Positions 35,210 to 47,028 of a stretch of 64,000 bases of DNA are shown piece by piece (position 1 is the stretch's first letter; each line of letters starts with the position of its first letter). The notes under the pieces were generated by a model that saw only the letters and a list, made by a program, of their open reading frames with translations, was not told the DNA's origin and ran no database searches. The DNA is from Pochonia chlamydosporia 170 (Eukaryota; Ascomycota; Sordariomycetes; Hypocreales; Clavicipitaceae). The position numbers and the translations under genes were made by a program. The stretch spans positions 5,296,580 to 5,360,579 of the forward strand of contig NC_035793.1 in assembly GCF_001653235.2 (NCBI RefSeq), read 5' to 3'.

Positions 35210-37051
35210 TTAAGACGGGCAAGCTCCCTCCTGCCACATCTTGACCGATCGCACAATCATGCCGCGGTTTTTGGCCTCTCCCCAACTCGGTAGCCACGTA
35301 TCCTTGGCATCCCAAAAGTCACGCATGGGCGCCGAGCTGCCATCAGACCAGGGCTTCCCGCCCAGTTTATCGCTGTGTATAGTCGTTAGTGCTATTCTCC
35401 TATCTGCTAAACGGCAATTATTCCCGTATGCGCGGGAATAACGTCGGGGATATCAAAAGAGGCAACCTACGGGAACCAACCGTTGGTGGAGCCAACGGCT
35501 ACGTTGAGAATGAGGTAAAATGGTTGGTCAAAAGGCGTGTTGGAGCGACCCGTTTGGCTCCATGTGTCCTTGTAAACCGTCTTGTTAACAGTGACACCAG
35601 CGAACTGCCCGTATTCCCACATGTTCTTGTTCTTGGTAAAGTCGAAAAAAACGATTTGCTGCAGGCGGGAGACGGACCAATAAGGTTAGCACGCGGTGCA
35701 AAAAAGAGGATAAAAAGGAAAAGAAAGAGTCTGGTGCTTTAAACAGGAGCCACTTACACGAAGTCTCCCGTCCAGCCAAGTAAATAGGTACTTTTCGTTC
35801 CATTCGAGGCCGAAAGTGTGGAATCCATCCGAGTATTTCGTCCGCTTGGAACCCCATTCGCCCTTGCTGAGGCGAAAAGCGTCCGTATCGTACAGCGTGC
35901 CCCAGTGCATTGCGGAGCTGACAATGTTATTGCCCAGCGGGTACTTTTCAGCGTCGTTGCCGCGAGACTCCATGATGTCGATCTCACCGCTGCGAGGCCA
36001 TTCGCCGTAGACTGAGTCTTGAGGCATCATCCAGATGGCAGGCCACATCCAATCGCCCGAAGGCAGCTTCGCTTCTACCTCGACTCGGCCGTACTTGATG
36101 GTTTTCTTGCCCGACGTGGTGAGTCTAGCAGAGCGCACTGGATTGATCATGGCACGGCTCGTAGCATTGCTAACCGCCGAGCAAGGATTGTTATAGTTGA
36201 GGGTAGAGATTCTCTGTTCTCGTGATGTGCACGTTCCGTCCTGGGTGAGGTTAACAAGGTGTTTATCTAGCATTTGTGCCTCGGTAATTGAGGTAGTGTC
36301 GAGAGTTAGTGTCGGAACGATATGCAGGCCCTGCTCGTCAACGTAGGAGTTGGCAGGGTCATTTGTGGTCCAATCAAACGATCCGGTACTGGGAGAATTT
36401 ACAGTCAGCCGAGTGATTGCCATGTAGGCGGAGAAAACGAAAGACGGAGTGCGACGAACCCGAATCCGTTTAGTTGGACCTCGTGGCTCCAGACTTTCGT
36501 GTCTAACTCGGCAAAATGGTCGTCCATAATCAGACAATATTTATTTTGGGGGATATGCCGGACATTGTCCCACGCAATGTAAGCAGAAATACCTACGAAA
36601 AGGGTTAGAAACTCCTCAACAGAGGGATAGATTGTTAATGGACTAACATAGAGCGATGAAGACGCCAGAATAAAAGATGATGCTGTCCCAGTTCGTCTCC
36701 CGCTTCCACTCCCCAAGCCACGGCTTCTCATATCTGGGGGCATCCTTATTAGTCACTCTGGTCGATAGCCCGTGGTCTTTGAACTCACTCTCCGACTAGT
36801 CTCGAACTTCTAAACCGCCGTCGAGGTGCTCCTAATCCGACATTAGTAGTGTTAGGCAAATTTACCAATCAGGTTTGCCACCAACCGTTTAAGACAGTAT
36901 ATGTTGGTGAATGCATTCTGCCTTGGCAGGACGAGAGATGACTTCTAGTTGTAGGCGTAGGCTGAGTAGAGCGCTCCGGCGTCTGTTGAGGCGCGATTGT
37001 GTCTTGATCAGAGGCTGGGAGTGCAGCCTGCTCTGGAGCTGGGCCTTCCAT
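35210..37051 (-). CDS. Membrane-anchored GH16 glycoside hydrolase/transglycosylase
   Basis: GH16-family enzyme of about 450 residues acting on beta-glucans, probably cell-wall beta-1,3(4)-glucan. The catalytic motif is SGEIDIMESRGN (two glutamates and the aspartate). Other landmarks are LDTKVWSHEVQLNGFG, SFDWTTNDPANSYVDEQGLHI, VEVEAKLPSGDWMWPAIWMM, HTFGLEWNEKYLFTWLDGR, YLILNVAVGSTNGWFP and MRDFWDAKDTWLPSWG near the end. Confirmed junctions: 36648/36593, 36460/36388, 35758/35658 and the intron before 35372. Exon 1, from MEGPAPEQAALPASDQD, is proline- and threonine-rich and cytoplasmic, and is followed by a hydrophobic stretch (SIIFYSGVFIALC, ISAYIAW) that acts as a type II anchor. The exact 5' junction between 36890 and 36740 is uncertain. 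There is no cleavable signal peptide, so a membrane-held wall-remodelling role is likely. Confidence 0.87.
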
Positions 37052-39255
37052 GGTAAAGGAGTTGAAGCTTAGAGAGAGTTTGCGAAAATGTCAGAAAGTG
37101 TTAGGAAGGTATAGCTCGTTGGAATTTCCAATTGTGATTGTCCGCGCCAGCTATTGTGTCGAGGGCATAGGTATGGGTCTGGGTATTATACTTGACATTT
37201 GAAAAGTGGTAATTTACAATCGGTTTTTTATTATTGCCGCCATGATACAGCAGTTATCGGCTTCAGGCGAACAAAAACAGACCATCTTTTAGTAGATGCT
37301 TGGCAAGTGCTGGCCCAGACCGATGGTTCGGGGTCCGCTCATGGGAATCTGGACCTTACCAATGCCATGGTACCCCTGGTGATGATCGATGCAGGGGAGA
37401 AGCTGAATGCGCCTGGATGGGTCTTGGCATGCCGTAGTTGGCTTTGCCTAACGGGTATTATTGACAGCTCAGGCGGCCATGCCGCCCCGTGGTAAGAAAA
37501 GCAGGAAAGGTTACCATAACTGAAGATCCGAACTGTTTGATGCATTGATTTGTCAAGTCCGCATAAACCGCAGTCAATCTCGACATTAGCCACTACCAAG
37601 ATTTCAGCTATTATTGACCTCCAAGCTTTTTTAGCACTTCATAATGTACGCAGGTAGGTAATAGGAAGCAGAACTTCTTTGGCTCAGATGAGTATACGTA
37701 CTTGGTGCCTTATCGAGTACACTGTGAAACAAGATACTTGTCACAGCAAAGTCACGCATATGGTTCCTCCGGGTGAAAGGCTCCGGATGTTGAGAGAACC
37801 GGCAATGCCTGATGGGAACAGCATTGCGCCACCACGTGCAGCCAGCAAGCCAGGTAAGCAAGCCACTAGACCCGACAAATTTTCCTCATAGACAGGAGGC
37901 AGCACGCCACGTCGCCAGATTGGGTAGACAATAGTTGTCAAGTTTGAGTTATGGCTTGGCGGCTGGGGCTCTTACCCGCCCAACTCCCACCGCCACACCG
38001 TTTCCTGGCGGCTCTCCTGGATGGATAACACGAACCAAACCTTTGGGTATGGCTATCTGGCAAGTTAACCTCTTGTGCAGGCATCAAACTGAGGAGCCTG
38101 AGACTCTGCCGGGACACCAAGGGCAGGGCAGAAAGAGCCTTCGCGGCTATGTACTTCGTGTCAATGTCCATGACAGCACCATTTCTTTGCATTAAAACAG
38201 AAACTACGTAGGCATGTGGACTTGACTGGCGGGGAAGGAGAGTCCTGTTCTAGAATGTTTTGACCAGTTTTGGTTATTGTTCTCGGCTACTCCTGCAGAC
38301 TGCCTCCGTACTTGGGTTCGAGTCAGGGGCTGGCAGCTCCCTCGTGGTGTTTTGGGCGCGACAAAGGCCGGTTGGCCCAATTCAGACTCAACTGTTGTGT
38401 CCCTTTTGCCACTGTTGTCCAACGTTCCAATTCCAGAACCAACTGTTGTGGGACTCAGCAGCCCAATGATTGCGACCCCGGCACCGTTATGTTTTTTAAC
38501 GCCCCATTGGCCAATCAAAGTTACAGGAACCTACAACAACGGTCTGGACTTCGTTAGCAACCATGCGTGCTGCGGGACCGATATCGCTAGTTTGGGATAT
38601 ATAGGAGTTGTGCGTTTGTGTCGAAAAGGTATACAACCAGGTGAGTGGTTAAAACCCGCGTGCTGAAAATATCAGCTAGCCCTGGAACTTGGCGCCCACT
38701 TTATTAGAGCGGCAGTTGGGAGCTGTTCAACCCCAAAACGGCCAGAGATCAGCTTACCCGTATGATGGATCCATTGAACTGGACAACGCAGAAGGGACGA
38801 TCTAGGCAACTCCGACCCGACTCTCGCCCGCTCAGTCAACCATTGATTGCGTATTCTGGCTTTAACCAGCTATCGTCCGTTCCCTGCACGTCTGCCCCAG
38901 CGGGACATCAGCCCCAAAGGTGCTTGATTGCTCGGTCTAGTCCGTGCAGCCTCTAACACCTGCCAAGTGGCTCTTTGCTCCTGGGCTGAGACTTCTTGCA
39001 GGGTTCTTTTCAGCATGAGCCTGGTGCTGTTCGAGATTTCGATAGTTTGTGACGTTATCGCACTGTTGAAATTTGTAGCAACGGTCATGGAGGACCAGGT
39101 TGCACTGCATCTGTGGCGACCGTCGTTGTGTCCTTAGATGGCCCGGTTTAACTTAAAATGTTGCTATATTTGACCAGTCTTCCAAAGTTTGATTTGGGTT
39201 GAGATGAGGGATTGACCACAGGAGCTTCTTCCCAAGGTTCAGAAGCAGAACAATA
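37052..39255. other. Long gene-poor spacer
   Basis: About 2.2 kb with no recognisable gene. Several overlapping frames near 38200-38670 are mutually incompatible and carry no motif. This must contain both the GH16 and GT2 promoters, which are divergent. Confidence 0.5.
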
Positions 39256-42200
39256 ATGGATACCATGGAGCGCTCCTCTCACCAGAAGAGGTGTGACGAA
39301 ACCACGCTACCTGCCCTCACTCTCATTCGACCGTCTTCAACAAGTTCTACCACCCCTAACAACAGTACTTGGCCGTCCATGCCCAGCCGGCCTACATCCG
39401 TGTTCAAGAGAAGTAGCTCTCGATCACCATCAACATCTATTGCGCCATCGCGGCATTCTCAGATCGGTGACTATGATATTCACGATCCCTTCTTGGTAGG
39501 TTGACTTGCTTGGAGGGTCAATGTGAAACAGGGGAGGCTGACTGATTACTTCAGATTGTCAAGTATATCGCTCGACGGGCGACCCTGCTTGGGTGGTTCG
39601 ACGAGCCTGCCGAAATGTCCGTCGTCAACGGCCTCTCGCTCACTGGCGTGGCTATCAAATCCAATGGAAGTTACATCTTCCAGCCTACAGACATCGATCC
39701 TCAAGTCTCATCTACCGTATCCAAGCTTGACGCCGAGGCAGTTATATCCATATCATCGGACGCCCTGGTCAGCATCATCAACACCATCTCCCCAACCCAG
39801 CGGTCGCTCGTTTGCAATGACACCGGAGCACGAATACCCATCGTGCCTAGTCTCGAGGACGTGACCCCTGAAATGTGCCACTACTCACGAGCCTGTGTTG
39901 CCCTAGAGGAACAAGTTGTACTTATCTGGTCCCAAGATGCCAAGAACATAGTTAGCGTGGCCAATAATGTGCAACAGGAGATTCTTCACATTGTAAGTGC
40001 CGGTACCTCTTTCCTGCGCCTAATAACTGAGAACTAACTCGCTCCTGAAAGGCACAAACCCCTCTCGAGAACGAGCACGAGGACAATCACGGACGCGCTC
40101 TTTCGGACTATACCCAACGCAGCTCGAGCACCGCGCCAGTTGCTACTCCTAATGTCGTCCGCGGAGGGCTTAATGAGAAGAGTGATATCTTCCAGCGAGC
40201 TATCGCCCTCGAGGAGAATGAAAGCGATAACGATGACCTTGAGAAGGACGCGCCTGTCCGACCAAAACTCAAGATGCACGCTTTCAAGATCAGTTTTGCT
40301 ATCATGTTGGTTATTATTACTCAGTCTCTGGGTGTCACAAAGGTATGTTGGCTGACTTGGAGACGGCGCGGATATATTTCGTTGACCACTAACATCTACC
40401 GTCTAACAGCTGCTCGGAGAATACTACTGGGATGGAGGTATGGCACGTTTCGGCCTACTTGCCACGATTCCGCCCCTTACTCTCTTCTCACTCTTCTTTT
40501 TTATTGTCCTCGTCACCAGTTTATTCCAGCTTCTGCTTCCCGTCGGAGGTTGCCTGAAAAACTCCCGCTTCCATTCCGCCGTTAAGCCCAACCCCAAACG
40601 TCATCGAGAGTATGAGCTGCCTCACATCACCGTTCAGATGCCCGTCTACAAGGAAGGTCTCAAGGGCGTTATTGTCCCAACCATGATTAGTGTCATGGCT
40701 GCCATTGAACACTATGAGCAGCAAGGCGGCACAGCATCCGTCTTTATTAATGACGATGGCATGCAACTCATCCAGCCTGAGCTCGCCGAGGCTCGCAAAG
40801 CCTATTACCGTGAGAATGGCATCGGTTATACTGCCCGCCTACCTCACTGCAAGGTTGGTAACAAGGGTGGGTTCCTGTCTTGGTTCCACAAGTCCGACAA
40901 CTCGGCTGCAGATTCAACTTTGCAGGACGAAACGCAAATGTCGCCGCAGGAGCGGTCTAACAAGATTGGGTTCCAACGAAAGGGCAAGTTCAAAAAGGCT
41001 AGCAACATGAACTACGGCCTCGCCTTCTCAAACCGTGTCGAGGACGAGATAATACGCTTGACTTGCCTAGAGTGCGAGCGGCGTGGATGCACCCAAGATA
41101 ATTTAACCATTGAAGACGACGATCTTATTTACCAAGAAGCCTTGGCTAACATGCTTGATGAGGACCAGGGCCGCACTTGCAAGTAATCTCCATTCTTTTC
41201 TGAACCTGTCATTATGCTGACTGTCACAGGGGCGGAGGGCAACATCCGTATAGGCGAGATCATCTTGATCATTGATTGTGATACGCGAGTCCCTGTTGAT
41301 TGTCTCTACTATGGCGCTCTAGAAATGCACGAGAGTCCTGAAGTCGCGATTCTTCAGCACGGATCCGGCGTCATGCAAGTAGTCCACAACACCTTTGAGA
41401 ATGGCAGTAGGTCCCACACCTTTCATTTCCCTGCCTACGTTATCCGCTGACAAGTATAGTCACGTATTTCACCAATGTGGTCTATACGGCCATCAAGTAT
41501 GGTGTCGGGTCTGGCGATGTCTCTCCGTTTGTGGGCCACAATGCCTTTCTTCGCTGGAAAGCTATGCAAAGCATCTCCTTCGTCGACCCATCCGATGGCC
41601 AAACCAAGTGGTGGTCTGATGCCCATGTCTCAGAGGATTTCGATCTCAGTCTTCGCGTTCAGATGGCAGGCATGATTGTTCGTCTTGCAACGTACCATAA
41701 TGGTGGATTTAAGGAAGGCGTATCTTTGACGCTGTACGATGAGTTGACTCGTTGGGAAAAATACGCATATGGCTGTAACGAGCTTGTGTTCCATCCCTTG
41801 TGAGTGATGTCACACTATCATGGCGTGCGACTACTTGCTTACTCTTCTTTTAGCTCTCAGTGGTTCTACAACGGCCCAGTCACGAGGCTGTTCCTCCGCT
41901 TCCTTTGGAGCAACATGCCTATTACAAGCAAGGTCACTATTACTGCCTACATCTTTACTTGTATGTCTCATCTCTAATGTTTTAGTGAGAGAGAGATACT
42001 AACATCGCCAGACTATGCTATCGCTTCTGGTCTCTTTTTGACAACTGCCAACTACATTATTATTGGTCTTTTCCCCGACGAGCTTGATCACCTCTATATG
42101 CCTTCTTGGGGCATCTGGTTGTCCCTTATTGTTGTTTTTAACGGCCTTGGTTCTGTTGCCTTTAGCATGGTACGCCATCAGTTAAAAGAGGAGGTCTTCT

Positions 42201-42568
42201 GGCGGGCCCTTCTGGAGGCTATTAAGTGGCTCCCCTTCCTTATCCTCTACTTCGGCGGGATAAGCTTAAATTGCGCTAAAGCTCTTTTTTGCCACGCATT
42301 TAGCATTAATATCGAGTGGGCTTCTACCGCTAAGGAACCTGGGCCAAGTGGCTTCTTTATTGGTCTCGATAAGATGATTTCCAGTTTCAAGTACACATGG
42401 CTTATCTGCATTGCTCTGGCAGCTATGATTATCTACTTTGCTGTCGGCGCACCCTGGGGATACACTATTACTCCTGGCCCACATTCTACTGCTATGGTTG
42501 CAATTGTGCCTTTAGCTGTGCAGATATGTAGCGCCTTTTTCTTGCCTCTAGCACTTGGCTTAAACTAA
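39256..42568 (+). CDS. Polytopic family-2 glycosyltransferase (chitin/cellulose-synthase-like)
   Basis: Processive-type glycosyltransferase of family GT2, about 870 residues. Such enzymes polymerise a sugar at the plasma membrane and export the chain. The cytoplasmic N-terminal third is serine/threonine-rich (residues 1-80), followed by a conserved-looking block (LLGWFDEPAEMSVVNGLSL). One or two helices follow (IMLVIITQSLGV; LLATIPPLTLFSLFFFIVLV), then the catalytic domain: PHITVQMPVYKEGLKGV, VFINDDGMQ, the DxD motif IILIIDCDTRVP, SEDFDLSLRVQ and DELTRWEKYAYGCNE. The last stands where QxxRW occurs in synthases, with E for Q. At least four C-terminal helices end the protein. Introns lie near 39496-39553, 39992-40050, 40343-40408, 41184-41229, 41401-41458, 41801-41852 and 41962-42011. 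It is neither a canonical chitin synthase nor hyaluronan synthase; the product polymer is unknown. Confidence 0.9.
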
Positions 42569-43209
42569 TATTTTAAAACGAATAGTAAGAATTTGCTAAA
42601 GTAGAATATTATTATTTCACGAAAAAGGTGTGCGTATGCATTTATTTTAGTTAAACCCCTATTTTACATCTTAGATTATCTACACATTTATTATACTGCG
42701 TAACATCTAGCGCTATAGCATCTATAGAAGAGAGATATTTAGATTCTTAAATAGATCTATTATATCGTATTGAATGCATCACTGATGCCAACCGTATGAA
42801 ATCCACCCGATGACAGGCAATACTACGATGAAGTCCGATGCCATGACCATACTACTCTGTTCCATCTTTTGGAACAACTTACAAGAGCCCTTCATGCGAA
42901 AGCCAGTCATCAGAAACCGTCAAGCTTGAGACTTTCATTGCAATGTATTTGACTTTCTATGGGAGTGGCTTAGAGAGACTCTCAGATAATCTTCATTTTA
43001 CCGCTATCACTTGCTCGGTCGATTCCAAAATTGTTGCTCCAAACAACTACAAGTTTGCTGTAGGGAACCGCAGCTCAACCATCAATAACAGTTGAATTGA
43101 TACTCAAAGCACGTGGCTATCGACGAAATAAACTATCATATCTCGCTCAAGTTAGCTAAAAGCTTGTTATAACGCCAGACTTGGCACAGTGCATTTTTAC
43201 TTACGAGTG
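42569..43209. other. AT-rich spacer
   Basis: AT-rich intergenic DNA, especially the first 200 bases. No recognisable gene. It marks the change from ordinary genes to the accessory subtelomeric region. Confidence 0.45.
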
Positions 43210-43422
43210 TTAACACCCCGACTCCTCACAGTTGTAGAGGCAATGTCCAGATGAGAACGGCGTCCATCCAAAGCAGCTCATCGGTCCATAAATGTCCTTT
43301 TCGCAGCAGTCATCCTGCCATATATATTGTCCACACTCAGCCCCATGACGTGCGCAACCAGCTGAGACTGAAGCTACCACTGCCAGGCCAAGCAAGGCCA
43401 AGGTTGACGCGGTAATATTCAT
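43210..43422 (-). CDS. Small secreted cysteine-rich protein (8 cysteines, knottin-like spacing)
   Basis: 70-residue protein with a signal peptide (MNITASTLALLGLAVVASVSA) and a mature part of about 50 residues holding eight cysteines. The order is C..C..CC..C..C..C..C, with spacings C-x6-C-x8-CC-x10-C-x10-C-x3-C-x4-C. The central CC pair after two single cysteines recalls inhibitor-cystine-knot peptides. The frame extends upstream to a TTG, but the first ATG sits exactly at the signal peptide, so I start there. There is no intron and no family I can name. It is one of three such genes within 4 kb. Candidate roles are an effector, an antimicrobial peptide or a protease inhibitor; none can be shown from sequence. 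Confidence 0.75.
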   Translation of the reverse strand: MNITASTLALLGLAVVASVSAGCARHGAECGQYIWQDDCCEKDIYGPMSCFGWTPFSSGHCLYNCEESGC

Positions 43423-44122
43423 GATTACTTGCAAATCTTCGCGATTAAGACACAGGTGAGATTACAAGGTCTCGCACAATGTGATAATTTTAGGCTTCTG
43501 TTGATGAATGATTGCGTGCACGTTCGAGAGTGTACAGGACGAAGTTTTCATAGAATTACGAAGACGCAGCATGAGTTTTATAGGATCCGGACGGAACCAA
43601 ACTTTTCAGTCAATAAATATGATTGCTAGGAGTCTCTATGAGCCCTACACTAATGTGGTCATCTTCGCAGAGGTTCATCCGTGCAGTGGCAATGTAACGG
43701 CAAATGGTTAAATCCAATATCCGAACCAATCGACACCGATATCGTATGTCCTTCGTATAAGGTAAAGGAAGTGATTGGGTCGGTAAATCACGGTCAGCCT
43801 CGAGGAATGAATTTAAAAAACCAAAGAAGATCGGCGATGTAGTTGACGTCACATGAGCAGGCGAACTTGTTGGCTTATTGTAAGCAGGCGGTCAAGTTCG
43901 ACCGCTTGGCATATTATGGCTATAGCAACAGTGTATGGGCTTACGTTAAACTGATCACACAGAGACACAAGGATCTCTATAGTCACCTGGCTAGCATCTT
44001 ATAAGTTGTACAAGTCCGCCTCTCGGTTTCGGCGTGTTCACAATTTCAATACAACAATAGTCGTGAAGCTAAACATTTCCCATCCTCACATCTTGACGAA
44101 GATCAAGGACTTTGTTGCAACA
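43423..44122. other. Shared 5' region of two divergent small secreted protein genes
   Basis: 700 bases between divergent start codons; it must contain both promoters. A TTATAAG element near 43999, about 120 bases before the right-hand ATG, is a plausible TATA box. No other gene is recognisable. Confidence 0.4.
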
Positions 44123-44323
44123 ATGCGCCTGGCAACCGCAATCGTCGCCTCTTTCTTTGGGCTGGGATTTTGTTATCCGGCTAGCTGCCCACTGGGTCCA
44201 GCGGGAACTGTCGGAAGTCCTTGTGCGAACTGTAACCCCCCGGAGGCATGTGTTGACGGCTGCTGCCCTGGGTTGATTTGCACTCAGCGTTACCTGAACG
44301 AACCTTGGGTATGTCCTAAATGA
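44123..44323 (+). CDS. Small secreted cysteine-rich protein
   Basis: 66-residue protein with a short signal peptide (MRLATAIVASFFGLGFC). The mature part has a CC pair and six single cysteines: C-x11-C-x2-C-x5-C-x3-CC-x4-C-x9-C, ending C-P-K. It is rich in proline and glycine (CPLGPAGTVGSPCANCNPP). The segment ACVDGCCPGLICTQ resembles the core of small disulfide-knotted domains. I choose the internal ATG because the upstream part of the frame has no signal and lies in the likely 5' UTR. The cysteine spacing differs from the neighbour on the other strand, so it is not a simple duplicate. The family is unknown; it is probably a lineage-specific effector-type protein. Confidence 0.72.
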   Translation: MRLATAIVASFFGLGFCYPASCPLGPAGTVGSPCANCNPPEACVDGCCPGLICTQRYLNEPWVCPK

Positions 44324-46812
44324 AACCGAGCAAAACTGACGTGACATTCTAATAGCCTTTTTATGCAGCGCTGCCGTTAATTAGTTTGTGTGTGCCTGGA
44401 GAAGTCGCATTGAGATGAAGGATTTGCTTGCATCGAGACGACAATCTGCTTTCTAGTACGCATTTTTAAGTAGCAAAATAAAAGAAAGTTGGAGTAACTG
44501 AGTTGGGTTGTCAAGATAACCACTCCCGACACTGAAAATGTGATAATGTTTAGAAGCATCTACCCTCTGTCACCACGCCAGAGAGTGGTATCTGTAAATG
44601 CCAGTCTATAAATGTCGTATACCACTAGTAGGCCGTTTTCTTAACACTCCGAACATATTACTGTAGCACCTCCTAGTATAACTTTATAAAGGTACGATTA
44701 GAAATTGGATTTATTATTGCGACGTAAGCGAATTAGCACTAAACGTACAGGAAGGTCTACCTGCACTTGACCAGCATTCCGGACTGCCAACAACGGCATC
44801 TTTTTCACGCTCAGACTTCTTGTCGGCGTTTTCTCTGTCTTAACCCTTGAGGCGTCTTTCAGCTAAGCTGGCCGGGCGGTGGTAAGAAGTAGAAATATCA
44901 CAGAGCAGTAAGGTTCACCATATTTCCTCATGTACTTCATAAATAATAGCAATTTTTTTGACGTAAGATGACCGTAATCATGAGTTGTGTAGTAGATTAC
45001 ATTAAGTGTTGCTGACATTTGGTTGTATTGTAGCTGAAAGGCACCTGTAACGAGTTACTAACTGCTCTGTTTCGCAACACGTTAATGCACCTGCAAGACA
45101 ACAGCTACTGAACAGACAGGAGTTTGATTTTTTCCTCCACGCGCGCTTCTTTTGCCGATTCAACTTTGTGGTATGGTTGCCGAAACCACTCAAATAGCAT
45201 CTCGTTGAAACCCTGAGCCGTTATCACAAGCCGGATGATCTGGTCCCGGGATCGAAAGCCCGAAGCTTACAGCGACAGCGATATGAGTGTTGGTGTCACA
45301 AGGAGTTACTGATGCCATTATGTGGGAGCCTTTTCCTTGATAGTCACCTTCCCCATCCGCTCAAACTTGGTAGTGCCAAGTCGGAGCCGTGGGACTCTGG
45401 GATGCATGAAACTGTCTCGATCAGCGTCTGCAGGAACTGTCGGATTCTTTGATTTGGGCCAAGCGATTACGAGGAACGCCAAACTTTTTTTTGGCAACGA
45501 ATACTAGCGCAGTTGAGCCAAAACTTTCCTCAAGCGTCTCTGATCATTGGTTGATCTGGACCAGTACTGGTCAAATAATACATTCGACTTCGCTGGCAGG
45601 TATGACGACACTGAGGATGATCGGGCCGTCGCGGAATATGAAGTTATGTCCGCAAACTGCTTACGTGAAGCTATCTCGTAACACTATTCGTACCCCTCGG
45701 TTTCCAGATGACATACAATACGAAGCGAAGTACACTATGAATTTTCGAAAACATGCATTGAATACCAAGGCTTCTAATTTCTAGCTGCATGCACTAAGAA
45801 CAATCCTAGTACACTGAAATTACTGAACAAACCAATGGTCGTGAAGCCAGCATGTCAGATTTGTGTTGTACCGTCATACCAAGATCGACAGCCATTTCCA
45901 GCTTGGATTTCGCCCCAGGGGAAGCCAAAGGTAAGAATCGTGAGACCAAACGTTCGATAGTAATTGGATTTTTCATTTCACCGTAGAAAATGGTACGCGG
46001 TCGGCAATTGTAATCGTACGATATGTAGCGCCTGACGATGCGGCACTTATGCAAGATCTTAAGGAGAACCTCGGCGGGCTGCTTGGCGATCCCGGTCAAA
46101 GGAATGGCGTCCAAGTCATTATAGAATGTCGGGCGAAGATCAGCGGCCCAGAATTTGGTATGGATCAACCCTGCTTTGAAGCTTCTCGTGTCCCGCATTC
46201 GACAACACGAAACCGAGCACAAAACCGCTATTACTTTTTAGCCATCTTAAAGTACTGTATCGTGAGCGACCATTAGCCCAGGTCCACATCCGCACGGCAA
46301 GGAGACCCAGTGATGAGACTTTTACTCTTGGTGGGGCATATCATGCAACAGCGTATGGTCCTGAAACTATCGTCTTGCATGGGGCCATGTTCCCGTCAGG
46401 CTCTTGCTATTGACACCCTTATTGTAGCCTGGGGCTTTCATCGTCTAGTAAGTACACATGACGGGCGATCTTAGTACAAGAAGGTAAGCTATTATTACTG
46501 CGGCTTAGTGATTACCCGATGTAACCCCTTATGCAGACGTGTCGCTCCTTGATGGAAGGGCAGTAAAATCCGGTGGCGGATCGTACCTACGTCAAAGTTA
46601 CTCTTCCATTATAAGTTCCGACCAAAGGACCGAGATGTTTAATAATTCTTCAGATCTCTCTGCAGTAATTGGAGTACCTACTCAAACCGCCACCCTGCAC
46701 TCTGTCTCTTGAGAGAAGGTATGTTAAATCATCAACCTATTGTGAAGGCTCCACTTGCCTCGTTTTGACTGATAATAACTAAATAGGTAGTCTGGCAGCA
46801 TTTATTCCCATC
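44324..46812. other. Gene-poor, partly AT-rich spacer
   Basis: About 2.5 kb with no firm gene. A minus-strand frame from an internal ATG at 46198 down to 45806 (about 130 codons, e.g. KQPAEVLLKILHKCRIVRRY) has protein-like composition, but no signal peptide or known motif. It may be a decayed gene fragment and is not annotated as a gene. Confidence 0.4.
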
Positions 46813-47028
46813 ATGAAGCTTCAGGTTTTGGTTGTAACTGCTTGGTTTGCCTATGCAGGCGCGAGTTGCGTGGAAGTGGGAGATGTGGGATGTTTACCTA
46901 ACAACGAGTGTTATGACGAGTGTATTCATATTGCGAACAACTGCGATGGGTCGGTAAATTACAGGGAATGTTTCCCAGACAGCCGCTGTGGTGGCGGGGA
47001 TTGCTTTTGTCGTTGTCACTTCCTGTAG
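46813..47028 (+). CDS. Small secreted cysteine-rich protein with defensin-like (CSab) cysteine spacing
   Basis: 71-residue protein with a signal peptide (MKLQVLVVTAWFAYAGA) and ten cysteines in about 54 mature residues. It carries both marks of the cysteine-stabilised alpha-beta fold: a CxxxC (CYDEC) in the presumed helix and, 30 residues later, CxC (CFC, extended to CFCRC) in the presumed strand with a GGG turn just before it. This pattern fits defensin-like peptides, although spacing between the two motifs is longer than in classical fungal defensins. No intron is needed. The start has no rival ATG. Third and right-most of the local group of small secreted proteins. Antimicrobial or effector roles are possible; the fold is an inference from cysteine spacing. 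Confidence 0.75.
   Translation: MKLQVLVVTAWFAYAGASCVEVGDVGCLPNNECYDECIHIANNCDGSVNYRECFPDSRCGGGDCFCRCHFL

Noticed and set aside
45806..46222. Minus-strand frame of about 130 codons from an internal ATG
   Set aside because: Protein-like composition, but the frame opens with TTG and has no signal peptide, family motif or transcript evidence; may be a relic.
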